64,000 nt of DNA from Brevibacillus panacihumi W25. Its GTDB lineage: Bacteria; Bacillota; Bacilli; Brevibacillales; Brevibacillaceae. Position numbers and translations under genes: made by a program. Below, piece by piece: positions 37,935-49,529 of the stretch (its first letter is position 1; each line of letters opens with the position of its first letter). The notes under the pieces are model-generated. The model was not told the DNA's origin. It saw only the letters and a list, made by a program, of their open reading frames with translations, and made no database searches. The stretch covers positions 310,001 through 374,000 of the forward strand of contig NZ_KI629785.1 in the NCBI RefSeq assembly GCF_000503775.1. The letters run 5' to 3'.

Positions 37935-39479
37935 TTAGCATACGCCGACTTGGCGATCCAGCGCCCGATAACGGATGGCTTCTGCCACATGGGATGAGCC
38001 AATTTTCTCCGCTCCCGCCAAGTCCGCAATCGTTCTAGCCAGCTTGACGATCCGATCGTAGGCGCGCGCACTTAACCCCAAGGTTTCGAACGCCATTTGC
38101 AGCAGCTCCTGTCCCTCTTTGTCCAACATGCAATAACGGCGCAATTCTTCTCCACTCATCGCGCTATTGAATGGCGAAGTGGCGCGATGGCCAAACCTCT
38201 TGCTCTGGATCGTTCTTGCGGCTTCCACTCTGTCGCGGATCACGGCGGATGATTCTGCCACGTTACGTTGATTTAACAGATGAACAGGTACCCTCGGCAC
38301 CTCCAGATGTAAATCGATTCGATCCAGGAGCGGGCCAGACAGCTTGGCTCGGTAGCGCTGAATCTGCAGGGGCGTGCAATAGCATTCCCGTTGGTCTCTG
38401 GATCCAAAGTAACCACACGGACACGGATTGCACGAGCCAATCAGCAGAAACCGCGCAGGGAAGGTAAATACCTGCTTGGAGCGCCCAATCGTCACAATTC
38501 CTGCTTCTAACGGTTGGCGAAGCACCTCCAATACATGGCGAGAGAATTCGGGCATTTCGTCCAGAAAGAGGATGCCCCCGTGAGACAGACTGCACTCTCC
38601 TGGCCGTGGTATCTGCGTACCCCCTCCAATCAGTGCTGTAGCGGTAATCGTATGATGGGGAGAGCGAAAAGGGCGCTCACGAACCAGACCGCTGGTACGC
38701 GTCAAATGCCCGGCAATACTGTAGATTTTCGTTACTTCATAGGATTCTTCGATCGTCATCTGCGGCATGATTCCAGGAAGACAATTGGCAAGCAGTGTCT
38801 TCCCGGACCCGGGTGGTCCTACCAAGATCACATTGTGAAATCCCGCCGCTGCAATCTCCAATCCCCGCTTGACGAGGTCCTGGCCGTAGACGTTACTGAA
38901 ATCTGGATATTCTGTGCTTTTGTGCAGACTGATGGTCTTCATTTCCATGGCTTCGGTTCCTCGAGATACAAGCTGCTCCTGCATCCAATACTTTGCTGCA
39001 TCCTGTAAATGTGCGGCTGGCAGCACCATGATGTCGACCAGACGGGCTTCTGCCTCGTTTTGTTCGGGCAAAACTACATGTGTGAATCCATTTCTTTTTG
39101 CTTCCAGGAGAATGGGCAACACACCTGACACTGGTCGCAGTGATCCATCCAAGGCAAGCTCACCCAAGATCAGGATGCGCTCTTCCCGTGGTGGAATTTG
39201 TTTGGAAGCAAGCAAGATTCCGATCGCGATCGCCAAGTCGAAGCCTGAGCCTTCCTTGCGTTGATCGGCAGGTGCCAAATTGACGGTTATGCGTTGCATC
39301 GGGTAGTCAAAGCCCGCATTTCGCATCGCGGACCGGACGCGGTCGCGAGCCTCTTTTACTGCAGAACCGCCAAGTCCGACCAGATCGAATTGCGGCAGTC
39401 CATTGGCGATGTCTGTCTCCACAGAAACCATCATGCCATCTATTCCCATTACGGTGCCGGAAAAACTGCAAGCGTACAT
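37935..39479 (-). CDS. comM: ComM/YifB family Mg-chelatase-like AAA+ ATPase
   Basis: ComM is a helicase that extends heteroduplex during natural transformation. The 514 residues have the N-terminal ChlI domain (SFSGTVMGIDGMMVSVETD, DLVGLGGSAVKEARDRV), Walker A LVGPPGSGKTLLANCL, Walker B GGILFLDEMPEF, the zinc-like SCNPCPCGYFG and the C-terminal sensor domain. The ATG at 39479 has GGAGGGG upstream. Decayed comM-like fragments lie at 48735 and 49530. Confidence 0.95.
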   Translation of the reverse strand: MYACSFSGTVMGIDGMMVSVETDIANGLPQFDLVGLGGSAVKEARDRVRSAMRNAGFDYPMQRITVNLAPADQRKEGSGFDLAIAIGILLASKQIPPREERILILGELALDGSLRPVSGVLPILLEAKRNGFTHVVLPEQNEAEARLVDIMVLPAAHLQDAAKYWMQEQLVSRGTEAMEMKTISLHKSTEYPDFSNVYGQDLVKRGLEIAAAGFHNVILVGPPGSGKTLLANCLPGIMPQMTIEESYEVTKIYSIAGHLTRTSGLVRERPFRSPHHTITATALIGGGTQIPRPGECSLSHGGILFLDEMPEFSRHVLEVLRQPLEAGIVTIGRSKQVFTFPARFLLIGSCNPCPCGYFGSRDQRECYCTPLQIQRYRAKLSGPLLDRIDLHLEVPRVPVHLLNQRNVAESSAVIRDRVEAARTIQSKRFGHRATSPFNSAMSGEELRRYCMLDKEGQELLQMAFETLGLSARAYDRIVKLARTIADLAGAEKIGSSHVAEAIRYRALDRQVGVC

Positions 39480-39655
39480 ACGTTTCCCCTCCATCGATAG
39501 CGTAGGAAAAGATAGATGGTAGGGGCAAGTTTTTTTGATACTCGGCACTAACACATCCTGATTTCGCTATTATTCACATGCAATCCCGTCATTTTATCTT
39601 TTAGTGCAGGACGAAAACCGGACAATCCTACAATTTTAAATGGGGTTATTACGAC

Positions 39656-39694
39656 ATAAAAAGCTAAAGCCTCTTGGCTATTAGTCAAGAGGCT
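39656..39694 (-). terminator. Terminator after interrupted host gene
   Basis: AGCCTCTTG/CAAGAGGCT arms (39668-39676, 39686-39694) precede a U-rich stretch on the minus strand, just after the stop codon at 39701. Confidence 0.82.
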
Positions 39695-39700
39695 ACATTC

Positions 39701-40429
39701 CTAGATATTTATATCATGCAAGAGTTCTTCGCATATGTATCTTTCTTCTTCTGATAAATCACTCTCATTCAACTTTTCAGTAACGTAGGGCAGAAGCCCG
39801 CTACCTATATTAACTAAACACTCATAGGCATGATAATCAGTTTTACAATACTTAGATATTACATTATCATCGGTACGCCATTTATTGCTCTTGATTTGCG
39901 ATAACCAAAATTCAAGCTGCTCTTTTACCGATTTGCTTTTTTGTCTTTGTACGATCTTGAGGAATTCTTCATCATTCACTTTCTCTTCTGGAAAAACAAG
40001 ATAGAAAGTGTCTAGGCCTATTGTTTTTCTCATCAAAGTACTGTAAGTGAGATAGTCACCACTTTCGGCAGAAGAAACATAGGCAACAAAATCATCTGTT
40101 GTGTTTAAGATTTTAAAGTATCCAAATTCAGATAATCTCTTTATAACATTAATTCCTATAAAATATAGCTGATGGTCCATTAAGCTCTTGGGAATAATCG
40201 TATCTTGTTCGGGACTATAATTTAGCTCCTTTAGATTAATACAATAATATAAGCTCATTATATCGTTAAGCTGATCGGGCAAATCCTCAAAACTGAAATC
40301 GAAATCACCTTCACTAAATCTAAGGCTTATTTTTGTTTGTTCAAATGAGCGATCGTAAAAGGAATCGTTCGTTTCTATAAATTTCTTTTTGTAATTCTCA
40401 TAGTACCTCTTAAGCCCCAAAATTGGATT
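39701..40429 (-). pseudogene. C-terminal part of IS-interrupted host gene
   Basis: This fragment encodes the last 237 residues of a soluble AT-rich gene (LKRYYENYKKKF onward). Joined across the IS3 element to 41927-42047, the frame reads through SNFG only if one G is removed from the GGGG run at 40415-40418. The last part of the protein matches no family I recognise. A TTG at 40420 could start translation but has no Shine-Dalgarno sequence. Confidence 0.75.
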
Positions 40430-40487
40430 TGAGTCTACCCCCCTTATCTTGTTAAGCTGGTATCAGAAGAACAGAGGGGGATTTTTT

Positions 40488-40820
40488 ATGCAACGAAAAC
40501 GCTATCCAATCGAGTTTAAACAACAGCTGGTTCAAGAAGCCCAAGATGCAGGAAATGCAAGCCAAGTTGCCAGACGGCATGGGATCGATGCGAAAATGTT
40601 GTATCGTTGGATACGTGATTCGAAACATGCGGATTGGAAAAACACTCCTGCCGAAGCCAAAGCGGTAACGAGTTATACTCCGAGCCCGGGAGAATTTCGT
40701 GAATTGGAAACCGAGAATGATCAACTGAAGAAACTACTTGGAGAAAAGGATTTGGAAATCGCGATCCTCCGTGATCTTGTAAAAAAGGTGAACCCAGCTT
40801 ATCGGACAAAGTGGAAATAG
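40488..40820 (+). CDS. IS3-family transposase OrfA
   Basis: The 110-residue OrfA has a helix-turn-helix (YPIEFKQQLVQEAQDAGNAS, RRHGIDAKMLYRWI) and a C-terminal leucine-zipper-like coil. A slippery heptamer A AAA AAG at 40781-40787 lies in frame; a -1 shift there would fuse OrfA to OrfB, which is in the -1 frame. The coupled OrfAB product is the usual transposase of the family. Confidence 0.92.
   Translation: MQRKRYPIEFKQQLVQEAQDAGNASQVARRHGIDAKMLYRWIRDSKHADWKNTPAEAKAVTSYTPSPGEFRELETENDQLKKLLGEKDLEIAILRDLVKKVNPAYRTKWK
40781..40787 (+). promoter_or_regulatory. Programmed -1 frameshift site of IS3 element
   Basis: The orfA reading is GTA AAA AAG, giving the canonical A AAA AAG heptamer. Re-reading from 40787 enters the open orfB frame with no stop before the orfB domain. 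IS3 elements commonly use this mechanism. Confidence 0.8.
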
Positions 40821-41740
40821 CCGACAAGTGGATACAGCTGGGGTATACAGCCAAATTGGTGCTACGTATTGTCGGCATCCTTGAAGCAACCTACTACTAT
40901 CGGAAAAATAAGGCCTCTCAAAAGCCACGGGTTTACCATGGAGGGCGGCCGATCCCTGGTTATTCATTGTCAACGGACGGACAACCTGTCAGTGACGAGC
41001 AAATTAAAGAATGGATATCGGAACTGATTGCGGATGAAGAATCTGCTTATGGCTATCGAAAGCTTACGGTCTGCCTGCGGCGAGATCACCAGTTGATCAT
41101 CAACAAGAAAAAAGTGTACCGCCTGCTGAAAGAAGAAGGACTTTTACAACCACAACGAAAAAAGAATAGTCATCATCCCCGGAGGCTTGCCAATAACCGA
41201 GAGATCACCGCTCCGAATCAATTGTGGGAGATGGACGTAAAATACGGATTTATCGCCGGGGAACATCGTTTCTTTTTCCTGATGAGTCTCATTGACGTCT
41301 ATGATCGAGCGATCGTAGACTATCATTTTGGTTTGTCATGCGAAGGAAAACATGCATCTCAGATTCTTCAAAGAGCTTTGTGGAAACGGCAACAATTCGA
41401 CAACGAGAATCCCCCTGTTATCCGTACGGATAACGGTCCGCAGTTTATTAGTCATGTATTCGAGGAGGCCTGTCAAAGCTTCCGAACCGTTCACGAACGA
41501 ATTCCTCCAAAGACGCCAAACAAAAACGCTCACATTGAGTCCTTTCACAGCGTTTTGGAGAAAGAATGTTTGCAGCGGAATGAATTTCAGAGCTATCAAG
41601 AAGCCTATGAAACCGTGACAAACTATCTGCTCTTTTACAATCAGCGCCGGATTCACGGAAGCTTGTACGATTTATCACCTGTAGAATTTGGTAAAGCTTT
41701 TACCCTGCAACGCATTACACCATTTGTTGTGAAAGTGTAG
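40811..41740 (+). CDS. IS3-family transposase OrfB (rve integrase core)
   Basis: This 309-residue frame contains an HTH_21 region (ESAYGYRKLTVCLRRDHQ) and an rve domain with the DDE residues in WEMDVKYG, RTDNGPQF and HIESFHSVLEKE, all intact. The ATG shown is the in-frame start; translation is probably by frameshift from orfA. No damage is seen, so the element may be active. Confidence 0.92.
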   Translation: MEIADKWIQLGYTAKLVLRIVGILEATYYYRKNKASQKPRVYHGGRPIPGYSLSTDGQPVSDEQIKEWISELIADEESAYGYRKLTVCLRRDHQLIINKKKVYRLLKEEGLLQPQRKKNSHHPRRLANNREITAPNQLWEMDVKYGFIAGEHRFFFLMSLIDVYDRAIVDYHFGLSCEGKHASQILQRALWKRQQFDNENPPVIRTDNGPQFISHVFEEACQSFRTVHERIPPKTPNKNAHIESFHSVLEKECLQRNEFQSYQEAYETVTNYLLFYNQRRIHGSLYDLSPVEFGKAFTLQRITPFVVKV

Positions 41741-41763
41741 TGTGGCAAAGGATTGCAGAACGA

Positions 41764-41878
41764 TCCCTACTTCAACCTAGCTGACAAGCAGAAAGGAAAC
41801 CGTCTGGGGTCAAGTGATCTCCTTGACGCTAGACGGTTTCCTTTCTAGACTCCGACTCCAAGGTGGTTGAAGTAGGGA
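41764..41878 (+). repeat. Nested inverted repeats in the IS3 3' tail
   Basis: Outer arms TCCCTACTTCAACC and GGTTGAAGTAGGGA (14 bp, 41764-41777 and 41865-41878) enclose inner arms AGAAAGGAAACCGTCT and AGACGGTTTCCTTTCT (16 bp, 41790-41805 and 41831-41846). All are perfect. The structure is inside the element, downstream of orfB. Confidence 0.85.
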
Positions 41879-41926
41879 AGAAGGAAGAATCATATGAAAA
41901 TGCGAGAATAAGGGAGAAAGACTCTA

Positions 41927-42055
41927 ATTTTGAGGGGTTAAACCGGTACCGGTTAGCTGTTTTTTCTAATGCCTCTTTAGTATTTATGTATATGATAAAA
42001 CTTCCATGTGTTACATCAGTATATATGGAAAAAACGTAGACTCCTTTATTTTCAT
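41927..42055 (-). pseudogene. Middle part of IS-interrupted host gene
   Basis: The minus strand codes for 40 residues (KGVYVFSIYTDVTHGSFIIY, then INTKEALEKTANRYRFNPSK) between the IS21 insertion at 42056 and the IS3 insertion at 41926. It is in frame with 48424-48639 across the 8-bp duplication. The pattern YVFSIYTD plus an aromatic-rich follow-up is reminiscent of DUF4303-like proteins, but this is weak. Confidence 0.75.
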
Positions 42056-42329
42056 TGTGTTTGGCAAAATAAAAGTACACACTTTGGCAACCGAAAAGTG
42101 CAGAACATTTCCGAATATGAAAAAAGCCTTGCCAGCTAACTAAACAACCCTCTACTCTTCTATTTGGTGAACAGATAGGAGAGGGATGAAAGGAATGCTG
42201 GCAATGTGTAAATGCTAATCTAATTATTGACCACCTAGTGGCGCATCGCTCATAAAAAAGTTGACCACCTGAGCACCTCTTTCCTGTATCTTGAAGTTGC
42301 TGAGACATCAAGGTATAGGAGGAAAGGAA

Positions 42330-43838
42330 ATGCTTCAGATGGCTAATTATGAGTTTATCAGGAAACAACACATTCTGCTAGGGAAGCCGATTCGGCAGAT
42401 TTCTCGCGAAACTGGCTACTCTCGGCAAGTGATACGAAAGGCTTTGAAATCAACAGAAATCCCTGTATATCAGCTTTCAAAACCGAAACCCAAACCAGTC
42501 ATTGATTCCGTAAAACCCATCATCTTGGAATGGCTGCGTCAAGATGAGCAGGCCCCTCCTAAGCAGCGTCATACTGCTACCCGTATGTACCAGAGACTTG
42601 TCGATGAATACGGATTCACCGGCGGTGAATCTACGGTACGCCGTTACGTCAGGCAACTACGGGTATCTCCTCCAAAAGCGTTTGTCCCCCTCGATTTCCC
42701 GCCAGGGAGATTTGCTCAATTTGACTGGGGCGAGGTTACTGTTCTTTTACATGGAAAGCAGGTCAAGGTTCAAGTCTTTTGTATGCGTTGTACCTATAGC
42801 AGAAAGATTTTTGTCAAAACATTTTTTCATCAAAAACAAGAAGCTCTTCTTCAAGGGCATGTCGATGCCTTTGCGTTTTTCGGTGCTGTTCCTCAGATCG
42901 TTACGTATGACAATCTGACTACAGCCGTAAAGAAGGTGTTGGAAGGTAAAAACCGCGAGGAACAAGAGCGATTTGTCCAGCTGCGTGCTCACTACCTGTT
43001 CGAAAGCTATTTTTGTGATCCGGGAAAGGGGCACCAAAAAGGCCAAGTAGAAAATCTCGTAAAGTTCGCTCAAAAACAGTTCTTTACCCCAGTTCCAAAT
43101 ATCTCTTCACTGGAGGAATTAAATCATTTTCTTCTAGAGAAATGTATCTCTTACGAGACAACTACCGTTCCGAGATCTTCCTTAACCGTTGGAGAAGCCT
43201 TTGTGCAAGAGCAGCAAATCATGCTCTCATTGCCTCCACAACCACTGGATTGTTGCCGTGTCTTATCTGTGAAAAGCAATACTCTGTCGATGGTTCACGT
43301 TGAGAAAAATGCCTATTCTGTCCCGGTTTCACACGCATCTAGAGAGCTAACTTGTAAGGTATTTGCCGAACGGATTGAAGTGTATCATGGGAACAAATTG
43401 ATTGCTGAGCATGAGAGATGCCTAGAAAGAGGCAAAGAGCTTTTGCAATACGATCACTACCTGGACTTGCTTCTTATTCGCCCAGGGGCTGTTTTGTATG
43501 CCAGACCTTTGCATCAGGCGGGATTACCTCCCATTTACCAACAGTTCTTGGAAAAGTGCCGCCATCGACCAGGGGGGATGAAGGAATTCGTTCGACTCCT
43601 GCTACTCCATCGGGAATTCGATGCTTCTCTCGTGGAAGAATCACTGGGTGAAGCTTCTCAAAAAGGGATGTTTCAGTATGATGCCGTAAGGCAATTGTTG
43701 TTTCAGCGTACGTTACCAGAACACCGTCTTCCCCAACTCTCGTTGGCTGAAGATAGTTCTGTTCCACGTATTCAAGTAAAAGCACCCGATCTTAACCAGT
43801 ACAATCGTCTATTACAAAAAAGGAGTGTGGTTCATTGA
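42330..43838 (+). CDS. istA: IS21-family transposase IstA (element B)
   Basis: This 502-residue transposase has a resolvase-like HTH (GKPIRQISRETGYSRQVIRK) and an rve domain: Asp in RFAQFDWGEV, Asp in VTYDNLTTAV and Glu in GQVENLVKF. The ATG at 42330 has AGGAGG upstream. Its stop overlaps the istB TTG start. Confidence 0.93.
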   Translation: MLQMANYEFIRKQHILLGKPIRQISRETGYSRQVIRKALKSTEIPVYQLSKPKPKPVIDSVKPIILEWLRQDEQAPPKQRHTATRMYQRLVDEYGFTGGESTVRRYVRQLRVSPPKAFVPLDFPPGRFAQFDWGEVTVLLHGKQVKVQVFCMRCTYSRKIFVKTFFHQKQEALLQGHVDAFAFFGAVPQIVTYDNLTTAVKKVLEGKNREEQERFVQLRAHYLFESYFCDPGKGHQKGQVENLVKFAQKQFFTPVPNISSLEELNHFLLEKCISYETTTVPRSSLTVGEAFVQEQQIMLSLPPQPLDCCRVLSVKSNTLSMVHVEKNAYSVPVSHASRELTCKVFAERIEVYHGNKLIAEHERCLERGKELLQYDHYLDLLLIRPGAVLYARPLHQAGLPPIYQQFLEKCRHRPGGMKEFVRLLLLHREFDASLVEESLGEASQKGMFQYDAVRQLLFQRTLPEHRLPQLSLAEDSSVPRIQVKAPDLNQYNRLLQKRSVVH

Positions 43839-44578
43839 GTACAACTTTCTTGCTTGAAACCTATGCCAAGCGGCTTCGATTGCCGGCTATTAAACGTGTC
43901 TATAAGGAAGTAGCTCATGATGCTACCGAACGACAAATTCCCTACGAGGAGTTCCTTCTCGCTCTTTTGGAACAGGAAGTTCAGCAAAGGGATGCAAATC
44001 AAATTGCCAGTCGGATCAAGCATGCCAAGTTCCCCACTACGAAAACACTCGATCAATATGAATTCTCTGCGATTCCGTCTCTTAATAAAACAAAGCTGTT
44101 ACAGCTCGCTCGTTGTGAGTACATCGAAAAGTCAGAGAACATCATGTTTATCGGGAATTCTGGTACAGGTAAAACTCATCTCTCCATTGCCCTTGGGCAG
44201 GAGGCGTGTCATCATGGCTATTCCGTCCAGTTTTGGACAGCCGCGAAAATATGCAACGAGCTTATGGAAGCGCAGTCCCAAAAGAGAATCCTCCAGTTGG
44301 AGAAACAATGGCTGAAAACTGATTTGATCATTTTAGATGAAGTCGGATTTGTACCCTTGAATAAAACAGGAGCAGAGTTATTATTTCAATTTTGTGCAGC
44401 TCGTTATGAGAAAGGCAGCCTTATCATCACTAGCAATCTGGAATTTGCCGATTGGACACAGATTTTTAAGGATGAACAAATGACAGCAGCTCTGGTTGAT
44501 CGGCTCACACATCGTGCTCATATCTTTGCCATGAATGGAGATAGCTATCGATTTAAACAAAGTATTCAGAGATCGTGA
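43835..44578 (+). CDS. istB: IS21-family helper ATPase IstB (element B)
   Basis: IstB is the DnaC-like AAA+ helper that selects targets. The 247 residues contain Walker A GNSGTGKTHLSIALG, Walker B LIILDEVGFVP and TSNLEFADW. The start is TTG overlapping the istA stop (TTGA). Confidence 0.92.
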   Translation: MSTTFLLETYAKRLRLPAIKRVYKEVAHDATERQIPYEEFLLALLEQEVQQRDANQIASRIKHAKFPTTKTLDQYEFSAIPSLNKTKLLQLARCEYIEKSENIMFIGNSGTGKTHLSIALGQEACHHGYSVQFWTAAKICNELMEAQSQKRILQLEKQWLKTDLIILDEVGFVPLNKTGAELLFQFCAARYEKGSLIITSNLEFADWTQIFKDEQMTAALVDRLTHRAHIFAMNGDSYRFKQSIQRS

Positions 44579-46593
44579 TCATGAAAAAGTTACCCACCCA
44601 ACGGGTGGATTGATTTTTGCCATGGTGGTCAATTTTTTGATGAGCACGGTGGTCAACTTTTTGATTGACATTCACAGCAATGGCTCAACAACACTATATC
44701 AAATACTTACGGGATGTAAAAGATCAATCCATTTCCCAGATTGCAGAACAACTTGGTGTAAGCTGGAGAACGGCAAAGAAATATGCAGACTGTTCAGACT
44801 GGAACAAAGCAGAGCCTCCTCTTCGAGGAAAATTCCCTATCATGGAAGCTTACCGTGTACAAGTGGATACCTGGCTTATGGAAGATCAAGCCCGCCCCAA
44901 AAAACAAAGACATACAGCAAAACGTATCTATGACCGCCTTGTTACCGAATTTGGCTTTGCAGGATCAGACCGTACCGTACGGTACTATGTTGCCAAACGG
45001 AAGTCAGAACTGCAAATCGAAAAATCGGAGCCTTATATTCGTTTAGAACACCCAGGGGGAGAAGCACAGGCGGACTTTGGAACATTTCAAGCGATTATCG
45101 GTGGTCAACTGGTGGAGCGGAAAATGTTGATCCTCTCCTACCCATACAGCAATGCAGCATTTGTCTTTGTTACTCCGAAGGAGAACACAGAGTGTTTCTT
45201 AGAGGGATTACGGCAGCTATTCGAAATGAGCGGTGGTGTACCCAATCGAATCTGGTTTGACAATCTTTCAGCAGCTGTTGTATCTGTAGGAACCGATGGA
45301 AACCGGAAGCTTACGGACGAATTTCAACGCTTTGCCCTCCATTACCGCTTCCAACCTGTCTTTTGCAACCCTGCACAAGGGAACGAAAAAGGACATGTTG
45401 AGAACAAAGTGGGGTATGCTCGGAGAAATTGGTGTGTTCCATTACCTGTAGCCAATGATTTGGAACAACTACAGAAAATCATGAATCAGCAAGCTCTTGA
45501 AGATTTGAGAAGACCTCATTATGCGAAGGAAGTCTTACAGCAAGACCTTTGGGAGCAAGAGAAAATCAAACTTCTGGAACTCCCTATCATACCTTATGAA
45601 GCTTTCCGTTTGGAATCCGTAAAAGCCAATGGATACGGTGAGGTTCTCATTGATCAAAAAACAGTAAAGATCCCTTCTATTCGTTCTCACGAACGAGTAT
45701 GGGTGAAGTATTGGTGGGACAAGGTAGATGTACTTAATGATAGCTACGAAGTGCTGATTACACTACCAAGAGGATATATGGATGAATCGGTTCCGGTTGA
45801 TCTACAAACTCTGTTACAACCACTTTATAGTAAGCCAAAAGCTCTCGACTACAGTTCTGTTCTTGCTTTCCTCCTCAGTCAAACAAAGGGTTTTCTGCAA
45901 TCTGTTGAAGGGAAAAGCCGCAAAACAAGAATTGGCTGGATCATTCGGATGCTAAAAACATACCAGATCGAGGAGATTGAAAGATGCCTTACGCAAGAAG
46001 ATCAAGATGATGTGAGTCGATTGGAGCATGTTCTGTACCGTTTACGTCATCCTGAAATCATCCCAGCACCTATGAAAGACAGTCGCACCCCATCTGTTTT
46101 CGTTGGATATCAGCCAGATCTAACGAGATATGATCAACTTCAACGGACAGAGGTGCGAAAATGAAGGAAGAATTACGTCAACTTTGCAAGCAGATGAGAT
46201 TAGCCCATGTCATGAATGTCTATGAGCAAGTTCCATTTGAACACCCGACTCAATTTCTTCATGCGGTACTATCTTCGGAACGAAGTTCCCGTGAGCAGGG
46301 AAAAATCCGACGATTGTTGCAGAAGGCCAGATTTACACAGATAAAGACCTTTGAAGGGTACTCTTTCGAGTCGGTTTCATTACCTGATAGCGTCACGATT
46401 GAGGAGCTAAAGAGAGCATCATTTGTAGAACGCAAGGAAAATGCTATATTGCTTGGTCCCGTAGGGACAGGAAAGACACATCTGGCAACTGCAATGGGTG
46501 TGGAGACGTGTAAACAGGGTAAAAAAGTGAGGTTTTATCGAGTGGCAGAGTTGGTTTCCATTTTGCAAACCAAGTTTCACGCTGGCAACCTTC

Positions 46594-48344
<1,751 letters not shown>

Positions 48345-48423
48345 TAAAATTATGAAAATTTAGCCTGGCAAGGCTATGCACAAAATGGTTTCCGAACTCT
48401 GCATTTTTTGCTTGCCAAATACA

Positions 48424-48639
48424 ATTTTCATCCGTATTTGCAAACTTATTGATGGTTTCAGTACAATGTTGAAACAACAAATCCTCAATTTTCTTAGAAT
48501 CAACTACTACACCTGTACTTCCTTGCAAATCATTTAGCTCGTTTAAATCCCCTTCTTTTGTATACATAAAGAAGCCATGCCCATCAAATTTCCGTTTCCC
48601 GTTAAGTAACTTTCCCACATGAATGTCATAAAGACTCAT
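48424..48639 (-). pseudogene. N-terminal part of IS-interrupted host gene
   Basis: ATG at 48639 opens 72 codons (MSLYDIHVGKLLNGKRKFDG and on to FANTDEN) that stop at the IS21-A boundary. Joined to 41927-42047 the frame reads FANTDENKGVYVFSIYTD. The start lacks a strong Shine-Dalgarno sequence. With the other pieces the gene would code for about 353 residues. The whole is unrecognised. Confidence 0.72.
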
Positions 48640-48734
48640 CGGATCACTCACTTTCAGTGTTAATGATAATGACAGTATAATACATGAACTCATAGGCTGG
48701 AAAAGGCATCGTAAATACACGAAAATGATCAGCG

Positions 48735-48825
48735 CTCCGGTCCGCCTGGCAAAGTGATCCTTCCAAAGTTAGCTCACCGAGGGGCAAGATGCGAGCCTAC
48801 CATTTGCTTGAAGCTAATCATGGAA
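48735..48825 (-). pseudogene. Decayed comM-like fragment (internal part)
   Basis: The stretch GTGATCC-TCCAA-GTTAGCTCACC-A and the following TTGCTTGAAGCTAATCA closely track comM bases 39140-39235, with many substitutions and small gaps. No open frame remains. Confidence 0.6.
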
Positions 48826-48854
48826 CACGAATTGATTACTTCATCTCGACGCAT

Positions 48855-48886
48855 AAACAAAAACCTCCTGATCAATGATCAAGAGG
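48855..48886 (-). terminator. Terminator after secreted-protein gene
   Basis: CCTC-GATC/GATC-GAGG arms (48864-48873, 48877-48886) are followed by GTTTTTG on the minus strand. Confidence 0.75.
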
Positions 48887-48894
48887 CTGAAGTT

Positions 48895-49461
48895 CTACAA
48901 ACCAGCATAAAGAGAAATGTATAAATCAATTTCCTTTTTAAGCCAATTGCCGTAATCTGGTACTTTGTAAATCTGCCATTCCTCTAGTTTGTTCGGATTT
49001 TGTACACCAACCAAAGCATCATTCGGGTATTTTGGATCGAAATAAATGACGATATCCTTTCTAGGAAATTCATTCACTCCTTCATCGGGGATAAAAGGTG
49101 TCTGGACAAGCCGAATATAAATAAACGCATTTTCACTTGTTCCTTCTTCCTGTCCTTCTTGAAGAAAGTGTAATTCAGATTTGTTTTTTACTCCTAAGTC
49201 TTCTCCGCTTTTTCTGTAAGCCAGCGTATATAAATCTCTCGCACTCACAACAATCCCCATGCTATCGGATGGTTTTGTGAAAGAAAAAATGTCATGTTCT
49301 CTTTGTACAACAAGTTTTTCAACAGTAATGATTTGTTCTTCCTCAATCTGCCCCTGCTGGGTTTCGGCAACAGTCGCAGCTTCAATTGGTGTAATTGTGG
49401 TCCCTGACCATCCAAATGTTGTGGCTATAGCAAGTGGAAATATGAATGCTATTTTTTTCAA
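48895..49461 (-). CDS. Secreted protein of unknown function
   Basis: The 188-residue product has a clear signal peptide (MKKIAFIFPLAIATTFGWSG, cleavage probably after IEA near residue 28). The mature part is acidic and unrecognised; it contains DIVIYFDPKYPNDALVGV and ends in an aromatic-rich segment. It lies between two comM-like fragments, so it was probably acquired within a decayed comM copy. GAGGATGC precedes the start. Confidence 0.75.
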   Translation of the reverse strand: MKKIAFIFPLAIATTFGWSGTTITPIEAATVAETQQGQIEEEQIITVEKLVVQREHDIFSFTKPSDSMGIVVSARDLYTLAYRKSGEDLGVKNKSELHFLQEGQEEGTSENAFIYIRLVQTPFIPDEGVNEFPRKDIVIYFDPKYPNDALVGVQNPNKLEEWQIYKVPDYGNWLKKEIDLYISLYAGL

Positions 49462-49529
49462 GAGAAAGCATCCTCCAGTAAATTTTTTTAATGCCTCTTC
49501 TCATTAGACTTTACATAAGGAAAAAGGTA

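Larger units (their letters stand above)
40430..41926 (+). mobile_element. IS3-family insertion sequence
   Basis: The element carries orfA and orfB and is about 1.5 kb long. Ends are inverted: GAGTCTACCCCCCTTAT at the left and GAGTCTTTCTCCCTTAT on the complementary strand at the right. A 3-bp duplication ATT flanks it (40427-40429, 41927-41929). Boundaries could shift by one base. It is inserted in the host gene fragment. Confidence 0.85.
42205..44676 (+). mobile_element. IS21-family element B inserted into istA of element A
   Basis: Terminal sequences TGTGTAAATG and, on the complement, TGTGAATGTC precede repeated TTGACCACC motifs (two copies near each end), the pattern of IS21 transposase-binding sites. 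A 4-bp duplication GCAA flanks it (42201-42204, 44677-44680). Both genes are intact. Confidence 0.9.
42186..46164 (+). pseudogene. istA: istA of element A, 5' end cut by IS21-B
   Basis: The original start is ATG at 42186 (AGGAGAGGG upstream) followed by six codons, then IS21-B. The body resumes at 44680 with ATG GCT CAA CAA and runs 494 residues: HTH (SISQIAEQLGVSWRTAKKY), rve catalytic domain (AQADFGTFQAI with Asp, IWFDNLSAAV with Asp, EKGHVENKVGY with Glu). The coding body is intact, but the ATG at 44680 has no ribosome-binding site. The 3' end overlaps istB by four bases. Confidence 0.85.

Noticed and set aside
41829..42371. 180-codon minus-strand frame across IS3 end, host fragment and IS21 ends
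   Set aside because: It is a composite of unrelated pieces; only 41927-42055 belongs to the host gene.
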